NCBI RefSeq assembly: GCF_001424025.1
Contig: NZ_LMPZ01000001.1
Location: 249,074-313,073, forward strand
Length of the DNA: 64,000 nt
Direction of reading: 5' to 3'
Origin: Brevundimonas sp. Leaf363
GTDB lineage: Bacteria; Pseudomonadota; Alphaproteobacteria; Caulobacterales; Caulobacteraceae
The notes under the pieces are model-generated. The model saw only the letters and a program-made list of their open reading frames with translations. It was not told where the DNA came from and did no database searches. The position numbers and the translations under genes are program-made. Shown here piece by piece: positions 35,263 to 48,272 of this stretch; position 1 is the first letter of the stretch, and the number at the start of each line of letters is the position of its first letter.

Positions 35263-36771
35263 ATGATCCGCACGCAGCTTCTGGCGCTGGGCGCCGCCGC
35301 TCTGTTCGCCGCGCCGGCGACGGCCCAGGAGGCGACGCCGTCGCCGATGACGCAGCCGCACGACTGGGGCGCGCTCTTGAAGCAGGATGCAACAGCGGCC
35401 CACGCCGCGATTATCGACAGCCATCCTGGCGTCCAGGACAGCCTCAACCCCGGCTTCCGCTCCCAGGCCGACGCCGGCCTGGCGGTGGCGCTGGAGCGGG
35501 CGAAGACAGCGAGTACGGCGGGCGGCTGGTGGTGGGCGCTGCGCGGCTTCATCGCCTCGTTCGACGACGGGCATGTGCAGCTGGGCCTGACCGACCCGTC
35601 CTGGGGCTTCCCGACCCGCTGGCCCGGCTTCCTGACCGCCTATCGCGGGGACGACGCCGTGGTGGCGACCCGTGACGAAAGTGACGCTTCGACCCCACCG
35701 GTCGGGGCGCGGCTTCTCGACTGCGACGGCGTCTCCGCCGCGGATCTCGGGGCGCAGCGGATCGGCGCCTTCCGCGGACGCTGGTTCCTGGAGGCGCAGA
35801 AGGTGTCGTTCGGCGACTGGCTGTTCCTGAGCGCCCAGAATCCGTGGATTTCGGAGATGCGAACGTGCCGGTTCGAGACCGGCGGGAGGGCGGCGTCCTA
35901 TGATCTGACCTGGCGCCCGCTGGAAGGAGACGCGCTGCGCGCCCGCAGAACGGCGGCGGGTCGCCAGCCGTCCATCGACTTCGGGTTCACGCGGCTGCCG
36001 GATGGCGGCTACCGGCTGGCCATGCCGTCCTTCGACGGCGATCCGTCCGGTGAGGCCTTCCCGGCGCTGACGGCCCTGCTGGCCGAGGCCGAGGCGAAAC
36101 AGGCCGAGCTGCGCGCGGCCCCCTATGTGGTGCTGGACCTGCGCGGCAACGGCGGCGGCTCGTCTCACTGGAGCCAGCACATCGCCCGCACCTTGTGGGG
36201 CGACGACTGGCTGTCGGCGCACGGCGAGGCGCCGATCCAGGGCATCGAATGGCGCGCATCCCAGGCCAACCTCGACGCCATCCGCGCCTACCTGGCCGAA
36301 TGGCGCGCCGCCGGCGTGCCGGAGGAGGACGAGCGGATGGTCTGGGGCCTGCGGATCGAGGCCGGCATGGTCGCCGCCATGGCCGAGGACAAGTCGTACT
36401 GGAGCGACATGGCCGCGCCGCCGGATGTGTCGATGGCGGCGCCTGAGGCGGCCGATCCACCGCTGCTGATGCAGGGCCCGGTCTATGTGATCACCGAGGC
36501 AGGCTGCGGCTCGGCGTGTCTGGATGCGGTGGATCTGTGGAAGGCGGCGGGGGCGGTTCAGGTCGGGCGCGAGACATCGGCGGACACCGTCTACATGGAT
36601 GTGCGCGATCAGGCGCTGCCGTCGGGCCTGGCGCGGATGGCGATCCCAATGAAAGTCTGGCGTGGCCGGGCGCGCGGCAACAACGAGCCACAGACTCCGG
36701 CCCGGCTGTTCGACGGCGACATGGCCGACGACGACGCCCTGATGGCGTGGATCGCAGCGCTGCCGCGCTGA
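35263..36771 (+). CDS. Secreted S41-family peptidase-like protein
   Basis: A 502-residue protein with Sec signal peptide MIRTQLLALGAAALFAAPATA. The core has S41/C-terminal-processing-peptidase features: an N-terminal helical part with FIASFDDGHVQLGL, a beta-rich region, then PYVVLDLRGNGGGSSHWSQH and VYVITEAGCGSACLDAVDLWKAAG, where Ser in GCGSAC sits at the nucleophile position. No PDZ domain is clear. The substrate is unknown. AGGGGGGG precedes the ATG at 35263. It lies on the strand opposite to the ccm genes, splitting ccmAB from ccmCDG. Confidence 0.83.
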   Translation: MIRTQLLALGAAALFAAPATAQEATPSPMTQPHDWGALLKQDATAAHAAIIDSHPGVQDSLNPGFRSQADAGLAVALERAKTASTAGGWWWALRGFIASFDDGHVQLGLTDPSWGFPTRWPGFLTAYRGDDAVVATRDESDASTPPVGARLLDCDGVSAADLGAQRIGAFRGRWFLEAQKVSFGDWLFLSAQNPWISEMRTCRFETGGRAASYDLTWRPLEGDALRARRTAAGRQPSIDFGFTRLPDGGYRLAMPSFDGDPSGEAFPALTALLAEAEAKQAELRAAPYVVLDLRGNGGGSSHWSQHIARTLWGDDWLSAHGEAPIQGIEWRASQANLDAIRAYLAEWRAAGVPEEDERMVWGLRIEAGMVAAMAEDKSYWSDMAAPPDVSMAAPEAADPPLLMQGPVYVITEAGCGSACLDAVDLWKAAGAVQVGRETSADTVYMDVRDQALPSGLARMAIPMKVWRGRARGNNEPQTPARLFDGDMADDDALMAWIAALPR

Positions 36772-36778
36772 CCCGGCG

Positions 36779-37444
36779 TCAGGACTGGGCGTTGCGGATC
36801 GCGGCGGCCGCCGCGAAGGGCGTGATGACGAGGGCGAACAGGGCGTAGGCCAGCAGAAGGCCCAGCGCAGGCCAGGGCGGCAGGCCCTCGGCGGCGCGGG
36901 TCAGGGCGCCGGCGCCGAACACGGCGGGCGGAATGAACAGGGGCAGGACGACGACGGCGATCAGCAGGCCGCCGCGCCGCGACCCCAGCGCCAGCGCCGC
37001 GCCGAGGGCGCCGGTCAGGGCGAAGGCGAGGGCGCCGATCAGGGCGGCCAGCGCGGCGGTCCCGGCCAGCGCGCCGGGCAGGCCCAGCGACAGGGCGACG
37101 ACGGGGGCGGCGACCGCCAGCGGCAGGCCCAGGGCGATCGTCTGCGCCGCCACCTTGATCAGGACCACGACCTCCAGCGGCTGCGGCCCCACGGCCAGCA
37201 GGTCCAGCGATCCGTCCTCGAAGTCGCGTTCGAACAGGCGCTCCAGCGACAGCAGGCTGGCGAGGGCCAGTGCGATCCAGCCGATGCCGCCCGCGACGGG
37301 GGCCAGGGCCCGCGCGTCCGGTCCGGCGGTCAGGGGGACCAGCGCGCCCAGGCACAGCATGAAGCCGCAGACCAGCAGCGGCCCGCCGCCGCCGGCCCAG
37401 GCGAGGCTGATCTCGCGGCGGAACAGGGCGCGGACGGCGCTCAT
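36779..37444 (-). CDS. ccmB: Haem exporter membrane protein CcmB
   Basis: A 221-residue inner-membrane subunit of the CcmAB ABC transporter used to release holo-CcmE. Six transmembrane helices; the FERDFEDGSLDLLAVGPQPLEVVVLIKV motif in the first cytosolic loop is diagnostic. The start overlaps the ccmA stop by 4 bp. It converges on the S41 peptidase gene 7 bp away. Confidence 0.95.
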   Translation of the reverse strand: MSAVRALFRREISLAWAGGGGPLLVCGFMLCLGALVPLTAGPDARALAPVAGGIGWIALALASLLSLERLFERDFEDGSLDLLAVGPQPLEVVVLIKVAAQTIALGLPLAVAAPVVALSLGLPGALAGTAALAALIGALAFALTGALGAALALGSRRGGLLIAVVVLPLFIPPAVFGAGALTRAAEGLPPWPALGLLLAYALFALVITPFAAAAAIRNAQS

Positions 37445-38055
37445 TCCGACCGCCCCAGCGACAGTTCCGTCGACGGAACGGGCAGGGGATCGTGCACCGC
37501 CGCCAGGATCGAGCCGCCGCCCGCCAGATGGCCGGCGAAGATGGCGCCCATGTCATGCCGCCAGCGTGCGTCGAGCGGCGCCAGAGGCTCGTCCAGCAGC
37601 CACACGGGGCGCGGCGCGGCCAGCAGGCGCGCAAAGGCCAGGCGGCGGCGCTGGCCGGCCGACAGCTTGCGCACCTCCAGCGCCAGCAAAGCGCCCAGGT
37701 GCAGGGTCTCGACCGCACGCTCGACCGCCTCGGGCGCCGCGCCCAGCCAGCCGGCTGCGAAGGCCAATTCGTCGCGCGCCAGTCGTCCGGTCTTCAGTCC
37801 GTCGAGATGGCCCAGCAGGTGCAGGCCGCCCGCGCGAGCCTCGCCCGCCTCCAGATCCTCGCCGTCCCGCTCGAACGCGATCCGGCCCGCGTCGGGTCGT
37901 AGAAAGCCCGCGACGGCGCGCAGCAAGGAGGTCTTGCCCGCCCCGTTCGCGCCGGTCAGCGCCACGGCCTGTCCCGGCTCCAGCACGAAGCTCAGGCCGC
38001 GGGTCAGGCGACGCTCGCCCCGCGACAAATGAAGGCCTTCGACGACCACCCTCAC
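37441..38055 (-). CDS. ccmA: Cytochrome c biogenesis ATP-binding protein CcmA
   Basis: A 204-residue ATPase of the CcmAB complex. Walker A GANGAGKTSLL (K41), signature KLSAGQRRRLAFARLL, Walker B PVWLLDEPLAPLD and the switch His in LAAVHDP. The GTG at 38055 (MRVVVEGLHLSRG) is chosen because the longer frame has no conserved residues. It reads away from acnA, and the 205-bp gap between them holds a Fur-type palindrome. Confidence 0.93.
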   Translation of the reverse strand: MRVVVEGLHLSRGERRLTRGLSFVLEPGQAVALTGANGAGKTSLLRAVAGFLRPDAGRIAFERDGEDLEAGEARAGGLHLLGHLDGLKTGRLARDELAFAAGWLGAAPEAVERAVETLHLGALLALEVRKLSAGQRRRLAFARLLAAPRPVWLLDEPLAPLDARWRHDMGAIFAGHLAGGGSILAAVHDPLPVPSTELSLGRSE

Positions 38056-38075
38056 GACGGAACCTGCCGCGAGAA

Positions 38076-38094
38076 AATGAGAACCGTTCTCAAT
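38076..38094. promoter_or_regulatory. Candidate Fur box between ccmA and acnA
   Basis: AATGAGAACCGTTCTCAAT, a 19-bp palindrome with a single central asymmetry, closely fits the classical 19-bp Fur consensus (AATGAGAAnnnTTCTCATT type). It is 21 bp upstream of the ccmA start and 167 bp upstream of acnA. Caulobacter Fur is known to act on genes for iron-containing proteins as well as on uptake genes. Confidence 0.6.
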
Positions 38095-38260
38095 GTCTTG
38101 GCCCAGACGGTGGTCGCATGGACGGACCCGGCGAGCGCCGCTATACGCCCCCTCGCCGCAGCAGGCTTTCGACGCGCGCGGCGGGAACCTGTGCGACCCG
38201 CCGAACGGCGCGCGAAGGCGCAACCGGATGTCCGGGCGGCTTTGACCAGAGGACCTCTCC

Positions 38261-40987
<2,727 letters not shown>

Positions 40988-41013
40988 GCGAAACGGACGC
41001 GGGGTTCGCCAGG

Positions 41014-41616
41014 ATGTGCGCTTCCTACGAATCCCGCTTCACCGTCCGCCAGCTGGTCGACCTCTTCGCCCAGGCGGGCGCGCCCCTGGTCTTCCCGGGC
41101 GGGCTGCCGAACCTCGAACCGGTCGACGAGATCCGGCCCACCGACCCGGCCCTTGCCGTCCGCGCGGCCAGTGATGCCGAAACGGGCGCTGACACGATGC
41201 GGTTCGGCTTTCCGCCGCCGGCGCCCAGGCGGCCGCCGGTGATCAACCTGCGCTCGGAAGGCCGCCGTTTCTTGAACGGTTCGGCCGGCGGTCGATGTCT
41301 GATCCCGACGTCCGGCTTCTATGAGTTCACGGGCGACAAGTATCCCAAGACGCGCTGGAAGCTGTCGGCGGCGGATGGCGACCCCCTGCTGCTGGCGGCT
41401 GTCTGGCGCGCCGGCGCCGACGGACAGCCGGACGCCTTCGCCCTGCTGACGGGCGAGCCGGGGCCCGACATCGCGCCGTATCACGACCGGGGCGTCATTC
41501 CCCTGCCGCCTGCGACGTGGGGCGACTGGCTGTTCGACCGGCGGCCCTCGGATGACATCCTGGCTCCCGCGCCCGCAGGCTCGCTGACGGTGACGGCGGC
41601 GCCGCGGCCCCGCTGA
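41014..41616 (+). CDS. HMCES/YedK-family SOS-associated peptidase
   Basis: A 200-residue SRAP-domain protein that shields abasic sites in single-stranded DNA by covalent linkage. The catalytic Cys2 directly follows Met1 (MCASYESRF). The domain also shows INLRSEGRRF (N-x-R-x-E), RCLIPTSGFYEF and the active-site His in DIAPYHDRGVIPL. It is somewhat short, with a compact C-terminus. It lies 26 bp downstream of acnA and may share its transcript. Confidence 0.92.
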   Translation: MCASYESRFTVRQLVDLFAQAGAPLVFPGGLPNLEPVDEIRPTDPALAVRAASDAETGADTMRFGFPPPAPRRPPVINLRSEGRRFLNGSAGGRCLIPTSGFYEFTGDKYPKTRWKLSAADGDPLLLAAVWRAGADGQPDAFALLTGEPGPDIAPYHDRGVIPLPPATWGDWLFDRRPSDDILAPAPAGSLTVTAAPRPR

Positions 41617-41625
41617 CGCGGCGCC

Positions 41626-42525
41626 TCAGTCCAGTTTCAGCGCCTCGGCCAGCAGGCGGGCCTCGGCGGCGCGGCTGGAGCCGGTGCGCCAGGCGACGAC
41701 GATCTCGCGGCGGGGCGCCACGCCGGCGACGGACCGGATCACCACGCCAGGATCGTCCGCCAGCCCGGCGCTGACGGCCATCTGCGGCAGGAAGCTGACG
41801 CCCAGTCCAGCCGAGACCATCTGCACCAGGGTCGGCAGGGATGTGGCGGCGAATATCTCCTCGCCGCGCGGGGCGTCGATATCGAAGGCGGCCAGGGCCT
41901 GGTCACGCAGGCAGTGGCCGTCCTCCAGCAGGATCAGGTCCTCGGCCTTCAGCGCCCCCCTAGGGATGGGGCCGACGCCGGCCAGGGCGTGGCCGACGGG
42001 AGCCGCGGCCAGGATCTCGTCGTCGCCGATACGGGCGTGGTCGATGCCGGACGCCTCGTACGGCAGGGCGATGACGGCCGCGTCCAGCTGGCCGGATTTC
42101 AGCGCCGCGATCAGGCGCGGGGTCAGGTCCTCGCGCAGGAACAGTTTCAGCGCCGGATAGGCGACCTTCAGCCCCGGCACGGCGCGAGGCAGCAGGAAGG
42201 GCGCGATGGTGGGGATGACGCCCAGTCGGAAGCGGCCCGACAGGGGGCGGCCGGCGTTACGCGCGGCCTCGACCAGATCCTCGGCGCGGGCCAGGACGTC
42301 CTGCGCCCGCTTCACCGCCTCGGCGCCGATCGCGGTCAGCTGGACGTTTCCGCGCGTGCGTTCGACCACGGCGCCGCCCAGCACCCGCTCCAGCTCCTGC
42401 ACCCCGGCCGAAAGGGCGGGCTGGCTGACATGGGCCGCCTCGGCCGCGCGGCTGAAGGAGCCGTGCTCGGCCAGGAGCTTGAGGTACTGGAGTTGGCGCA
42501 GGGTCGGAAGCATGATCGATGACAT
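41626..42525 (-). CDS. oxyR: OxyR-like LysR-family regulator
   Basis: A 299-residue LysR regulator. The helix-turn-helix is at about 7-65 (LPTLRQLQYLKLLAEHGSFSRAAEAAHVSQPALSAG). The effector domain carries the OxyR peroxidatic motif LLEDGHCLRDQAL with Cys205. The partner Cys of E. coli OxyR (nine residues on) is Phe here, and Cys205 is the only cysteine in the protein, so intramolecular disulfide switching of the E. coli kind is impossible. Location next to katG, ahpC and ahpD supports the OxyR call. It lies downstream of katG on the same strand. Confidence 0.88.
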   Translation of the reverse strand: MSSIMLPTLRQLQYLKLLAEHGSFSRAAEAAHVSQPALSAGVQELERVLGGAVVERTRGNVQLTAIGAEAVKRAQDVLARAEDLVEAARNAGRPLSGRFRLGVIPTIAPFLLPRAVPGLKVAYPALKLFLREDLTPRLIAALKSGQLDAAVIALPYEASGIDHARIGDDEILAAAPVGHALAGVGPIPRGALKAEDLILLEDGHCLRDQALAAFDIDAPRGEEIFAATSLPTLVQMVSAGLGVSFLPQMAVSAGLADDPGVVIRSVAGVAPRREIVVAWRTGSSRAAEARLLAEALKLD

Positions 42526-42567
42526 AGGGGTTCCCTATGGACCAGGCAAAGACGATCGAAGGGTCTT

Positions 42568-42697
42568 TCCTTCTCCCCTTGCGGGAGAAGGTGACGCCAA
42601 AGGCGACGGATGAGGGGTCTCGCGACGTCGGCTGTGGCCGGGCGCGGCGCGACCCCTCATCCCCCTGCCGGAACCTTCTCCCGCAAGGGGAGAAGGC
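42568..42697. repeat. Intergenic dyad repeat, CTTCTCC family (copy E)
   Basis: Ends are perfect hairpin-forming units TTCTCCCCTTGCGGGAGAAG at the left and CTTCTCCCGCAAGGGGAGAA at the right, with inner arms GATGAGGGGTC / GACCCCTCATC around a GC-rich centre. Elements of this type are widespread in alphaproteobacterial genomes. It separates the codirectional katG and oxyR genes. Confidence 0.8.
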
Positions 42698-42705
42698 GGC
42701 TGTCG

Positions 42706-45079
<2,374 letters not shown>

Positions 45080-45202
45080 TCGCACTTGCGAAAGGATCGA
45101 TTTGACTTCGATCCTGCGGCGGCCCATCTGAGCTCCAACGGCGGCGCCTCCTCCCCCTCCCGGCGCCGCCGCACCAATCATCATCGCACCTAGGAGATGC
45201 AC

Positions 45203-45757
45203 ATGCTCGGCGTCGGCCAGACCCTGCCTGACTTCAAGATCATCGGCGTGAAGCCCGGCTTCAACAGCCACGAAGAGAACGGCGTCTCGGCGTTCGAGAC
45301 CGTCACCAAGGACAGCTTCGAGGGCAAGTGGAAGGTCATCTTCTTCTACCCGAAGGACTTCACCTTCGTCTGCCCGACCGAAATCGCCGCCTTCGCCAAG
45401 CTGGGCAAGGATTTCGAGGACCGCGACACCGTCGTCCTGGGCGGTTCGACCGACAACGAGTTCACCAAGCTGGCCTGGCGCCGCGACCACGCCGACCTGG
45501 ACAAGCTGCCGATCTGGCAGTTCGCCGACAACGGCGGCAAGCTGGCCCGCGCCCTGGGCGTGCTCGATGAAGAAGAAGGCGTCGCCCTGCGCGCGACCTT
45601 CGTCGTCGATCCGCACAACGTCATCCAGCACGTCTATGTCACCAACCTGAACGTCGGCCGTGCGCCGGAGGACACCCTGCGTGTCGTCGACGCCCTGCAG
45701 ACCGACGAGCTGTGCGCCTGCAACCGCCCCGTCGGCGGCGACGTGCTGGCCGCGTAA
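45203..45757 (+). CDS. ahpC: Alkyl hydroperoxide reductase AhpC (AhpD-dependent type)
   Basis: A 184-residue two-Cys peroxiredoxin. Peroxidatic C57 is in KDFTFVCPTE; the C-terminal pair C171-A-C173 in TDELCACNRP replaces the single resolving Cys of enteric AhpC and matches the mycobacterial form that is recycled by AhpD. GGAG is 6 bp before ATG 45203; the ATG at 45197 abuts the site and is less likely. The gene is followed by a long inverted repeat and then ahpD. Confidence 0.95.
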   Translation: MLGVGQTLPDFKIIGVKPGFNSHEENGVSAFETVTKDSFEGKWKVIFFYPKDFTFVCPTEIAAFAKLGKDFEDRDTVVLGGSTDNEFTKLAWRRDHADLDKLPIWQFADNGGKLARALGVLDEEEGVALRATFVVDPHNVIQHVYVTNLNVGRAPEDTLRVVDALQTDELCACNRPVGGDVLAA

Positions 45758-45767
45758 GTCACGGGTA

Positions 45768-45889
45768 AAAAGTGTCAGTGAGCGAGGGGTGAGCCAGTCC
45801 GGCTCGGCCTCCGCTCACGCCTTTTCCAGAAGGCCCGCGCCGGTCGATCCTGGCGCACGCCTGCTCACTGCTTGCTCACTTGCACTTTT
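45768..45889. repeat. Imperfect 30-bp inverted repeat between ahpC and ahpD
   Basis: The left arm (45768-45797, AAAAGTGTCAGTGAGCGAGG...) and the complement of the right arm (45860-45889, AAAAGTGCAAGTGAGCAAGC...) match at about three quarters of positions. Each arm itself holds two copies of GTGAGC. The 62-bp interior could form a large RNA stem-loop that separates ahpC and ahpD expression. Confidence 0.6.
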
Positions 45890-45924
45890 CACAGCCGCCT
45901 CTCCGACGGCTGATCGAGGCCCCC

Positions 45925-46461
45925 ATGTCCCTTGACGCCCTGCGCGAACAACTGCCGTCCTACGCCAAGGATATCTCGCTGAACCTGTCGTCGCTGGCGG
46001 GTGAGAGCCTGCTGACCGATCAGCAGAAGTGGGGCTGTTTCCTGGCCTCGGCCCACGCCATCGGCGTCGCGCCGGTGGTCAGGCTGATCGAGGCCCAGGC
46101 GGCGACCGTGCTGTCGCCGGAAGCCATGAACGCGGCCAAGGCGGCGGCGGCCATCATGGGCATGAACAACATCTACTATCGGTCGCTGCACCTGATGAAG
46201 AACCACGAATACACCACCCTGCCGGCGCGCCTGCGGATGAACATCCTGGCCAACCCGGGCGTGGAAAAGCTGGACTTCGAGCTGTGGTCGACGGCCGTGT
46301 CGGCCATCAACGGCTGCGGCGCCTGCCTGGACGCCCACGAGGGCGAGCTGCGCAAGCACGGGGTGCCGAACACGCACGTCCAGGCCGCCCTGCGCATCGG
46401 CGCCGTGGTGCATGCCGCCAGCCGCATCATCGCGTCCGAAGCAGCGCTGGCTTCGGCCTGA
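45925..46461 (+). CDS. ahpD: Alkyl hydroperoxidase AhpD
   Basis: A 178-residue carboxymuconolactone-decarboxylase-family protein that reduces AhpC using lipoamide. The redox motif is C131-G-A-C134 in INGCGACLDAHEG, with H138 and the upstream Glu in LDFELW. The six-helix family pattern is intact. GAGG is 5 bp before the ATG at 45925. It is paired with the AhpD-type AhpC and ends just before a terminator hairpin. Confidence 0.95.
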   Translation: MSLDALREQLPSYAKDISLNLSSLAGESLLTDQQKWGCFLASAHAIGVAPVVRLIEAQAATVLSPEAMNAAKAAAAIMGMNNIYYRSLHLMKNHEYTTLPARLRMNILANPGVEKLDFELWSTAVSAINGCGACLDAHEGELRKHGVPNTHVQAALRIGAVVHAASRIIASEAALASA

Positions 46462-46471
46462 CGGCGCGCAT

Positions 46472-46496
46472 CCTCCCCATTAAGGGGGAGGATTTT
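46472..46496 (+). terminator. Terminator after ahpD
   Basis: Stem CCTCCCC / GGGGAGG with a short loop, followed by ATTTTG on the plus strand, 11 bp after the ahpD stop. Confidence 0.72.
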
Positions 46497-46611
46497 GCAC
46501 CGGGGCCAGGTCGTCGAGAACCTGACGCATCAACTCCACGTCGAGAATGGGCGGAGCCTCGCAAAACGCGAGAATCCACCGCTCGGTCAATAGCTTGAGC
46601 TCATCGGTCAT
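46480..46611 (-). CDS. Short ORF encoding a 43-residue protein
   Basis: Begins at an ATG (46609-46611) with AGGAAG about 5 bp upstream on the minus strand and ends at TAA within the ahpD terminator. The product starts MTDELKLLTERWILAFCEAP and continues ILDVELMRQVLDDLAPVQ, a plausible two-helix peptide with balanced composition. I do not recognise it. The good ribosome site and acidic helical product favour a real gene; there is no support from neighbours. Confidence 0.45.
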   Translation of the reverse strand: MTDELKLLTERWILAFCEAPPILDVELMRQVLDDLAPVQNPPP

Positions 46612-46775
46612 CGGGCTTCCTGAACGGGCCTTCAAAACCCGGCGCGGCCGCCAAAAGTTCGGCTAAGAGATGCGACGATTTCGGGGCACGGTTAACGCGA
46701 CCGCCCTTTGCGCCCGCCGCCGGCCCTCGCTATACCGCCGCGACATCCCCGCACAGCCGCTGACAAGGACGCCCC

Positions 46776-47996
46776 ATGGCCAAGATCGCCGTCGCAAACC
46801 CGATCGTCGACATCGACGGCGACGAAATGACCCGGATCATCTGGCAGTGGATCAAGGACAAGCTGGTCTTCCCGTTCGTGGACGTCGAGCTGGACTACTA
46901 CGACCTGGGCATGGAGCACCGCGACGCCACCGACGACCAGGTGACGATCGACGCCGCCCACGCCATCCAGAAGCACGGCGTCGGCGTGAAGTGCGCCACC
47001 ATCACGCCCGACGAGGCGCGCGTCGCCGAGTTCGGCCTGAAGAAGATGTGGAAGTCGCCGAACGGCACCATCCGCAACATCCTGGGCGGCGTGGTCTTCC
47101 GCGAACCGATCATCTGCTCGAACGTGCCGCGCCTGGTGCCGGGCTGGACCCAGCCGATCGTCGTCGGCCGTCACGCCTTCGGCGACCAGTACAAGGCCAC
47201 CGATTTCCTGATGCCGGGCGCCGGCACGCTGTCGATCAAGTTCGTCGGCGACGACGGCCAGGTGATCGAGCACGAGGTCTTCAAGTCGCCGTCGGCGGGC
47301 GTCGCCATGGGCATGTACAACCTGGACGACTCGATCCGCGACTTCGCCCACGCCTCGTTCAGCTATGGCCTGAACCGCAACTTCCCGGTCTATCTGTCGA
47401 CCAAGAACACGATCCTCAAAGCCTATGACGGTCGCTTCAAGGATATCTTCCAGGAGGTGTTCGACGCCGAGTACGCCGAAAAGTTCAAGGCCGCCGGCCT
47501 GACCTATGAGCACCGCCTGATCGACGACATGGTGGCCGCGGCCATCAAGTGGTCGGGCGGCTTCGTCTGGGCGTGCAAGAACTACGACGGCGACGTGCAG
47601 TCCGACGTGGTGGCGCAGGGCTTCGGCTCGCTGGGCCTGATGACCTCGGTGCTGATGACGCCGGACGGCAAGGTGATGGAGACCGAGGCCGCCCACGGCA
47701 CCGTGACCCGCCACTATCGCCAGCATCAGAAGGGCGAGGCCACCTCGACCAACTCGATCGCTTCGATCTTCGCCTGGACCGCCGGCTTCAAGCACCGCGC
47801 CAAACTGGACGGCAACGCCGAGCTGATGACCTTCGCCGAGACACTCGAGAAGGTCGTCGTCTCGACCGTCGAGGCCGGATTCATGACCAAGGACCTGGCC
47901 CTGCTGGTCGGCGACCAGCAGGGGTGGCTGACCACCGAGGGCTTCCTCGACAAGGTCGCCGAGAACCTGCGCGCGGCCTTGCCGGACGTGGGCTGA
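46776..47996 (+). CDS. icd: Isocitrate dehydrogenase (NADP), eukaryote-like type
   Basis: A 406-residue TCA-cycle enzyme that converts isocitrate to 2-oxoglutarate. The substrate Ser is in [20 protein letters not shown], metal Asp residues are in LIDDMVA and [21 protein letters not shown], and the NADP region is [17 protein letters not shown]. This is the homodimeric type II form typical of alphaproteobacteria. [21 protein letters not shown] is the conserved start. A GC-rich hairpin follows 10 bp after the stop. Confidence 0.98.
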   Translation: MAKIAVANPIVDIDGDEMTRIIWQWIKDKLVFPFVDVELDYYDLGMEHRDATDDQVTIDAAHAIQKHGVGVKCATITPDEARVAEFGLKKMWKSPNGTIRNILGGVVFREPIICSNVPRLVPGWTQPIVVGRHAFGDQYKATDFLMPGAGTLSIKFVGDDGQVIEHEVFKSPSAGVAMGMYNLDDSIRDFAHASFSYGLNRNFPVYLSTKNTILKAYDGRFKDIFQEVFDAEYAEKFKAAGLTYEHRLIDDMVAAAIKWSGGFVWACKNYDGDVQSDVVAQGFGSLGLMTSVLMTPDGKVMETEAAHGTVTRHYRQHQKGEATSTNSIASIFAWTAGFKHRAKLDGNAELMTFAETLEKVVVSTVEAGFMTKDLALLVGDQQGWLTTEGFLDKVAENLRAALPDVG

Positions 47997-48006
47997 TCGC
48001 TCTTCT

Positions 48007-48031
48007 GGGGCGGCGTCGCTGATGCCGCCCC
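48007..48031 (+). terminator. GC hairpin after icd
   Basis: 8-bp stem GGGGCGGC / GCCGCCCC with a 9-base loop, 10 bp after the icd stop. It lacks a T-run, so it may be a 3'-end stabiliser or a weak terminator. Confidence 0.45.
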
Positions 48032-48057
48032 GTATTCGGGCGCCCCATCTTGGGGCC

Positions 48058-48190
48058 GTCATCCTCGGACTTGATCCGAGGATCGGGTGTAGGTCGTGCT
48101 GAACGCAGATGGCTCGTGGCGCGGCGCTTCAGCCTGTCTCTGCTGCCCGCCGGACAACCTGATCCTCGGATCAAGTCCGAGGATGACGGG
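48058..48190. repeat. Intergenic dyad repeat, CCTCGG family (copy F)
   Basis: Left end GTCATCCTCGGACTTGATCC and right end GGATCAAGTCCGAGGATGAC are near-perfect inverted copies. The interior starts GGTGTAGGTCGTGCTGAACG. Shorter versions are at 33407 and 61881. It occupies the gap between icd and the first DUF2939 gene. Confidence 0.8.
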
Positions 48191-48272
48191 AGGGGGAGTG
48201 GGCCGACGGGCAGTTTCCCTTTGGACCCTTCCCGAGCCTCGTGCATTCTGACGCCGAGCCTGGGGAGGCGTG

